Positions 58,110 to 64,000 of a stretch of DNA of 64,000 nt are shown in pieces. Source of the stretch: CADEFQ01 sp035433705 (GTDB taxonomy: Bacteria; Pseudomonadota; Gammaproteobacteria; Steroidobacterales; Steroidobacteraceae); NCBI GenBank assembly GCA_035433705.1, contig DAORVK010000004.1, forward strand, positions 42,478 to 106,477, in the 5' to 3' direction. The position numbers and the translations under genes are program-made. Under the pieces are notes generated by a model. It worked only from the letters and a program-made list of their open reading frames with translations, had not been told where the DNA came from and searched no databases. Every line of letters begins with the position of its first letter. Position 1 is the first letter of the stretch.

Positions 58110-59417
58110 ATGCAGGTTTCATTGACCGCCACTGGTGGCCTCGAGCGCAAGCTCGAAGTCGCCGTTCCGGCAGAGCAGGTCGCCGCTGAAGTCGACCAGC
58201 GGCTGCAGAAGCTCGCGCGCACGGCGCGTTTCAACGGGTTTCGCCCCGGCAAGGCGCCCATGGGTGTCGTGCGCCAGCAGTACGGCACGCAAGTCCACTC
58301 GGAAGTCGTGAGCGACCTGCTGCGGTCGTCGTTTTCGGACGCGGTGACACAGGAGAACCTGAAACCCGCGACCGGGCCGCGGATCCAGCCGATCGCGCTC
58401 GATCCGGGCGCCGACCTCAAGTACGTTGCAACCTTCGAGGTGCTGCCGGAAATCAGGCTCGCGCCGGTCGAATCGCTCGCGATCGAGCGCCCGACCGCTT
58501 CGGTCACCGACGCCGACATCGACGAGATGCTCGAATCGCTGCGCAAGCAGCGTCCCGTCTACACCTCCGTCGAGCGCGGCGCGAAGACCACGGACAGGGT
58601 GCAGATCGACTTCGAGGGTCGTATCGACGGCACGGCGTTCCAGGGCGGCGAGGGCCGCGATGTGCCGGTGGTATTGGGTGGCGGCCAGGTGCTCTCGGAG
58701 TTCGAGCAGGCCCTCGCCGGCGCGATGGCCGGCGAAACGCGCACGGCTGTCGTGCATTTTCCGGACGACTACCACGGCAAGGACGTCGCGGGGAAGACGG
58801 CCGAGTTCACGATTACCCTGAAAGGGGTCGAGGAAATGAGCCTGCCGGCGCTCGACGACGCGTTCGCTGGCGAGTTCGGCGTCAAGGAAGGCGGCATCGC
58901 GCAGTTGCGAGTGGATGTGCGCGCAAGCATGGAGCGCGAGCTCGCGGACGCGGTGCGCAACCAGCTGCGAACGCAGGTGATGGACGCGCTCCATCGCGAA
59001 AACCCGATCGAGGTGCCGCAGGGCCTGGTCGAGGAGACCGTGCAGGAAATGCAGGTCGACATCGGTCGGCGCATGGGCGCAAAGGACGTGAGCCAGCTGC
59101 CGCCACGCGAGCAGTTCGAGGGTCCGGCACGCCGTCGCGTGGCGCTTGGCCTTGTGATCGGAGAGCTGATGCGCGGCGCCGACCTCAAGGTCGATCGCGC
59201 TCGCGTGCAGGAGCGCCTGGCGGATGTCGTGAACTCCTACCCGAACTCCGACGAAATGCGTCGTGCCTATTTACAGAATGCGGACGCGATGCGGCAGATC
59301 GAATCGTCAGTGCTGGAAGAGCAACTGATCGACTGGATCGTCGCGCGGGCCCGCGTATCGGACAAGCCGTCCACCTTCAAGGAGCTGACCCGTTTCGGGC
59401 AGAATAGCGCCCCATGA
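58110..59417 (+). CDS. tig: Trigger factor
   Basis: Trigger factor binds ribosomal protein L23 at the exit tunnel and shields nascent chains. The 435-residue protein has the ribosome-binding signature NGFRPGKAPMGVVRQQYG (~residues 43-60). A central FKBP-type isomerase domain (~150-245, with DRVQIDFEGRIDGTAF and GGGQVLSEFEQAL) and a helical C-terminal domain follow. GGCAGGA serves as ribosome binding site. With only 19 bases after tRNA-Leu and no separate promoter, it is probably co-transcribed with the tRNA. clpP overlaps its stop. Confidence 0.97.
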   Translation: MQVSLTATGGLERKLEVAVPAEQVAAEVDQRLQKLARTARFNGFRPGKAPMGVVRQQYGTQVHSEVVSDLLRSSFSDAVTQENLKPATGPRIQPIALDPGADLKYVATFEVLPEIRLAPVESLAIERPTASVTDADIDEMLESLRKQRPVYTSVERGAKTTDRVQIDFEGRIDGTAFQGGEGRDVPVVLGGGQVLSEFEQALAGAMAGETRTAVVHFPDDYHGKDVAGKTAEFTITLKGVEEMSLPALDDAFAGEFGVKEGGIAQLRVDVRASMERELADAVRNQLRTQVMDALHRENPIEVPQGLVEETVQEMQVDIGRRMGAKDVSQLPPREQFEGPARRRVALGLVIGELMRGADLKVDRARVQERLADVVNSYPNSDEMRRAYLQNADAMRQIESSVLEEQLIDWIVARARVSDKPSTFKELTRFGQNSAP

Positions 59418-60040
59418 ACGAGCAAGCCCTGAACCTGGTGCCCATCGTCGTCGAGCAGACCGCCCGCGGCGAGCGTGCTTATGACATCTACTCGCGCCTC
59501 CTGAAGGAGCGCGTGGTGTTCGTCGTGGGTCCCGTCGAGGACTACATGGCGAACCTGATCGTCGCGCAACTGCTGTTTCTCGAGTCCGAGAACCCGGACA
59601 AGGACGTCGCGCTCTACATCAACTCGCCGGGCGGTTCGGTGAGCGCGGGGCTCGCCATCTACGACACGATGCAGTTCATCAAGCCGGACGTCAGCACGAT
59701 CTGCGTCGGCATGGCCGCATCCATGGGCGCGGTGCTGTTGACCGGTGGCGCAAAGGGCAAGCGCTTCATGCTGCCCAATTCGCGCGCGATGATTCATCAG
59801 CCCTGGGGCGGCTTTCAGGGCCAGGCGACCGATATCAGCATCCAGGCCCGCGAGATGCTCCGTACGCGCGAGCGATTGAACGAAATCCTCGCCCGCCACA
59901 CCGGCCAGCCCATCGGGAAGATCCAGCTCGATACCGAGCGGGACAACTTCATGGGCGGCGAGGAGGCGATCACCTACGGCCTCGTGGACCAGTTGCTCGA
60001 CAAGCGTCTGCCCGCACCGGCCGCTGCGCCGGCCAAATGA
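59414..60040 (+). CDS. clpP: ATP-dependent Clp protease proteolytic subunit
   Basis: ClpP is the tetradecameric serine peptidase of ClpXP and ClpAP. The 208-residue protein has Ser103 in CVGMAASMGAVLL and His128 in MIHQPWGGFQG. The N-terminal ~15 residues form the processed propeptide seen in E. coli ClpP. The ATG overlaps the tig stop (ATGA). Confidence 0.98.
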   Translation: MNEQALNLVPIVVEQTARGERAYDIYSRLLKERVVFVVGPVEDYMANLIVAQLLFLESENPDKDVALYINSPGGSVSAGLAIYDTMQFIKPDVSTICVGMAASMGAVLLTGGAKGKRFMLPNSRAMIHQPWGGFQGQATDISIQAREMLRTRERLNEILARHTGQPIGKIQLDTERDNFMGGEEAITYGLVDQLLDKRLPAPAAAPAK

Positions 60041-60055
60041 ATCAAGGGCTTGGAT

Positions 60056-60085
60056 GTGACGGAGGCGTTTTGCGCCCCCGGTCAC
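60056..60085 (+). terminator. Imperfect hairpin between clpP and clpX
   Basis: GTGACGGAGGCG and CGCCCCCGGTCAC can pair with one bulge around TTTTG. It could weakly attenuate transcription between clpP and clpX. No T-run follows, so read-through is likely. Confidence 0.35.
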
Positions 60086-60092
60086 CCCATGC

Positions 60093-60098
60093 TATAAA
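60093..60098 (+). promoter_or_regulatory. -10-like TATAAA upstream of clpX
   Basis: TATAAA ends ten bases before a tiny reading frame (60109-60132: ATG, six codons, TGA) whose stop overlaps the clpX ATG. It may give clpX its own promoter. Confidence 0.4.
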
Positions 60099-60128
60099 TC
60101 GCTGCACGATGGCGACAGGTGCCCCTGA

Positions 60129-61430
60129 ATGACTGACGAGTCCCGCGGCCGCAACGACGACGGCAAGCTGCTTTATTGCTCCTTCTGCGGGAAGAGCCAG
60201 CACGAAGTCCGGAAGCTGATCGCCGGCCCCTCGGTGTTCGTTTGCGACGAGTGCGTCGAGCTCTGCAACGACATCATCCGCGAGGAGCTTGAAGACCGCG
60301 CCGACCGCGCGCGCGACAAGCTGCCGAAGCCGCACGAGATCAAGAAAGTTCTCGACGAATACGTAATCGGCCAGGAGCGCGCCAAGAAGGTGCTCTCGGT
60401 CGCCGTTTACAACCACTACAAGCGCCTGCAGACCCGCAGCGGGGGCGGGAGCCGTTCGAAGGAAGACGTCGAGATCGCCAAGAGCAATATCCTCCTGATT
60501 GGCCCGACCGGCTGCGGCAAGACCCTGCTCGCCGAAACCCTCGCGCGGCTCCTGAATGTACCCTTCACGATCGCCGACGCGACCACGCTCACCGAAGCGG
60601 GCTATGTCGGCGAAGATGTGGAAAACATCATCCAGAAGCTCCTGCAGAAGTGCGACTACGATGTGGAGAAGGCCCAGACAGGTATCGTCTACATCGACGA
60701 GATCGACAAGATCTCGCGCAAGGCCGATAACCCGTCCATCACGCGCGACGTGTCGGGCGAGGGCGTGCAGCAGGCGCTGCTGAAGCTGATCGAGGGCACG
60801 ATCGCCTCGGTGCCGCCGCAGGGCGGGCGCAAGCACCCGCAGCAGGAATTCCTGCAGGTCGACACCTCGAACATCCTCTTCATCTGCGGCGGCGCCTTCT
60901 CGGGTCTCGAGAAGATCATCCTGAACCGCACGCAGAAAGGCGGCATCGGCTTCACCTCCGAAGTACGCGACATGAACGCGCGGGGTGGCCCCGACGTGTT
61001 CCACGAAGTCGAGCCCGAGGACCTGATCAAGTACGGGCTCATTCCCGAGTTCGTCGGCCGCTTGCCGGTCGTCGCGACGCTCGAGGAACTCGACGAGGCC
61101 GCGCTCGTGTCGATATTGACCGAGCCGAAGAACGCGCTCACCAAGCAGTACAAACGCCTCTTCGAGATGGAAGGCGCCGAGCTCGAATTCCGCGAGGACG
61201 CGCTGAAGGCCGTGTCGCAACGCGCCATGCAGCGCAAGACAGGCGCGCGCGGGCTGCGCACGATCCTCGAGAATGTCCTGCTCGATACCATGTACGAGCT
61301 GCCGTCGCTGCGCAGTGTCTCGAAAGTGGTGATCGACGAGACCGTGATCGAAGGCCAGACGAAGCCGTACATCGTCTACAAGTCCGATGCCGACGAGCCG
61401 CCGCGCCGGGCGCACGGCATCGCGAGCTGA
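60129..61430 (+). CDS. clpX: ATP-dependent Clp protease ATP-binding subunit ClpX
   Basis: ClpX is the AAA+ unfoldase that feeds ClpP. The 433-residue protein has the N-terminal zinc domain (CSFCGKSQHEVRKL ... VCDECVELC), Walker A GPTGCGKTLLAE and Walker B IVYIDEIDKISRK. Sensor regions and the pore-2/IGF-loop area (KGGIGFTSEV) are also present. A seven-residue upstream frame (60109-60132) ends on the clpX start, and there is no strong Shine-Dalgarno, so coupled initiation is possible. Confidence 0.98.
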   Translation: MTDESRGRNDDGKLLYCSFCGKSQHEVRKLIAGPSVFVCDECVELCNDIIREELEDRADRARDKLPKPHEIKKVLDEYVIGQERAKKVLSVAVYNHYKRLQTRSGGGSRSKEDVEIAKSNILLIGPTGCGKTLLAETLARLLNVPFTIADATTLTEAGYVGEDVENIIQKLLQKCDYDVEKAQTGIVYIDEIDKISRKADNPSITRDVSGEGVQQALLKLIEGTIASVPPQGGRKHPQQEFLQVDTSNILFICGGAFSGLEKIILNRTQKGGIGFTSEVRDMNARGGPDVFHEVEPEDLIKYGLIPEFVGRLPVVATLEELDEAALVSILTEPKNALTKQYKRLFEMEGAELEFREDALKAVSQRAMQRKTGARGLRTILENVLLDTMYELPSLRSVSKVVIDETVIEGQTKPYIVYKSDADEPPRRAHGIAS

Positions 61431-61460
61431 CGACCCGCGGCCGCCCGTGGCGCAGGGCGG

Positions 61461-61501
61461 CTTGAAATGACAGCAGCGCGCCCCCACCTGTGAGCTAGAC
61501 T
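61461..61501 (+). promoter_or_regulatory. Overlapping heat-shock and housekeeping promoters of lon
   Basis: CTTGAAA (61461-61467) is followed after 14 bases by CCCCACCT (61482-61489), close to the sigma-32 consensus CTTGAAA-N13-15-CCCCATnT. The same TTGAAA is 28 bases before TAGACT (61496-61501), too far for sigma-70, so the heat-shock reading is favoured. GAGGG at about 61519-61523 is the ribosome binding site. Confidence 0.6.
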
Positions 61502-61531
61502 AGATACGCCATCAGCGCGAGGGCCCCTCCT

Positions 61532-63976
<2,445 letters not shown>

Positions 63977-64000
63977 GGCCGCGCCGCCGCCCGCCGCCCG

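Overview
The window is a gene-dense, GC-rich (roughly two-thirds G+C) stretch of bacterial chromosome with about 53 protein genes, five tRNA genes and no gene-free stretch longer than about 250 bases. Gene content and order point to a gammaproteobacterium. The cues are fimV-truA-accD-folC-dedD-cvpA-purF, nrdR-ribD-ribE-ribB-ribH-nusB-thiL, lpxH-ppi-(aminoacyl-tRNA synthetase)-cysS...folD-tRNAs-tig-clpP-clpX-lon, a lysylated-type EF-P with EpmA and EpmB, MiaE, PrmB and a FimX-like protein. These orders resemble Pseudomonas. The high GC, the Hanks-type kinases and the absence of trpF between truA and accD fit a Xanthomonadales/Nevskiales/Steroidobacter-like lineage better, but the genus cannot be fixed from sequence alone.

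Layout. 1-2617: ettA (cut by the window edge) diverges from a histone-deacetylase-family gene. 2709-9235: glyA and the riboflavin operon (nrdR, ribD, ribE, ribB with a degenerate RibA half, ribH, nusB, thiL). 9300-13546: a Ser/Thr kinase fused to a cyclic-nucleotide-binding domain, an S9 peptidase and a FkbM methyltransferase. 13550-17462 (minus): xseB-ispA-dxs-folE2. 17605-19954: a rubrerythrin / Fe-S protein / DUF3501 operon behind a clear promoter and a palindromic operator. 20064-24347: parE and parC, bracketed by two copies of a large palindrome. 24440-31165 (mostly minus): a FimX-like protein, epmB, efp (plus strand), and the operon SCO1-psd-epmA-msrC. 31164-34163: prmB-aroC-asd. 34264-45794: fimV, truA, accD, folC, a SPOR protein, cvpA, purF, a glycerate kinase, a receiver-kinase fusion and miaE. 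45787-50018: lpxH and a cyclophilin (minus) and gltX-cysS (plus). 50019-54519: an accessory insert with a 33-bp inverted repeat, a low-GC Excalibur protein and the trehalose cluster otsB-GH15-otsA. 54523-58090: folD and five tRNAs interleaved with an S10 carboxypeptidase and a small membrane protein. 58110-63976: tig-clpP-clpX-lon.

Functional threads are cofactor synthesis (riboflavin, folate, thiamine, isoprenoids), topoisomerase IV, translation factors with EF-P lysylation, type IV pilus/polarity proteins (FimV, FimX-like), cell-envelope steps (Psd, LpxH, AccD), trehalose metabolism, oxidative-stress proteins and the ATP-dependent proteases.

The most unusual signals are the paired palindromes around parE-parC, a recurrent -10-like hexamer ending 6-9 bases before start codons (suggesting leaderless mRNAs), the inverted repeat in the cysS-ots gap, a heptad tandem array at the fimX promoter, and the kinase fusions. 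No CRISPR array, transposase, prophage or rRNA gene was seen.
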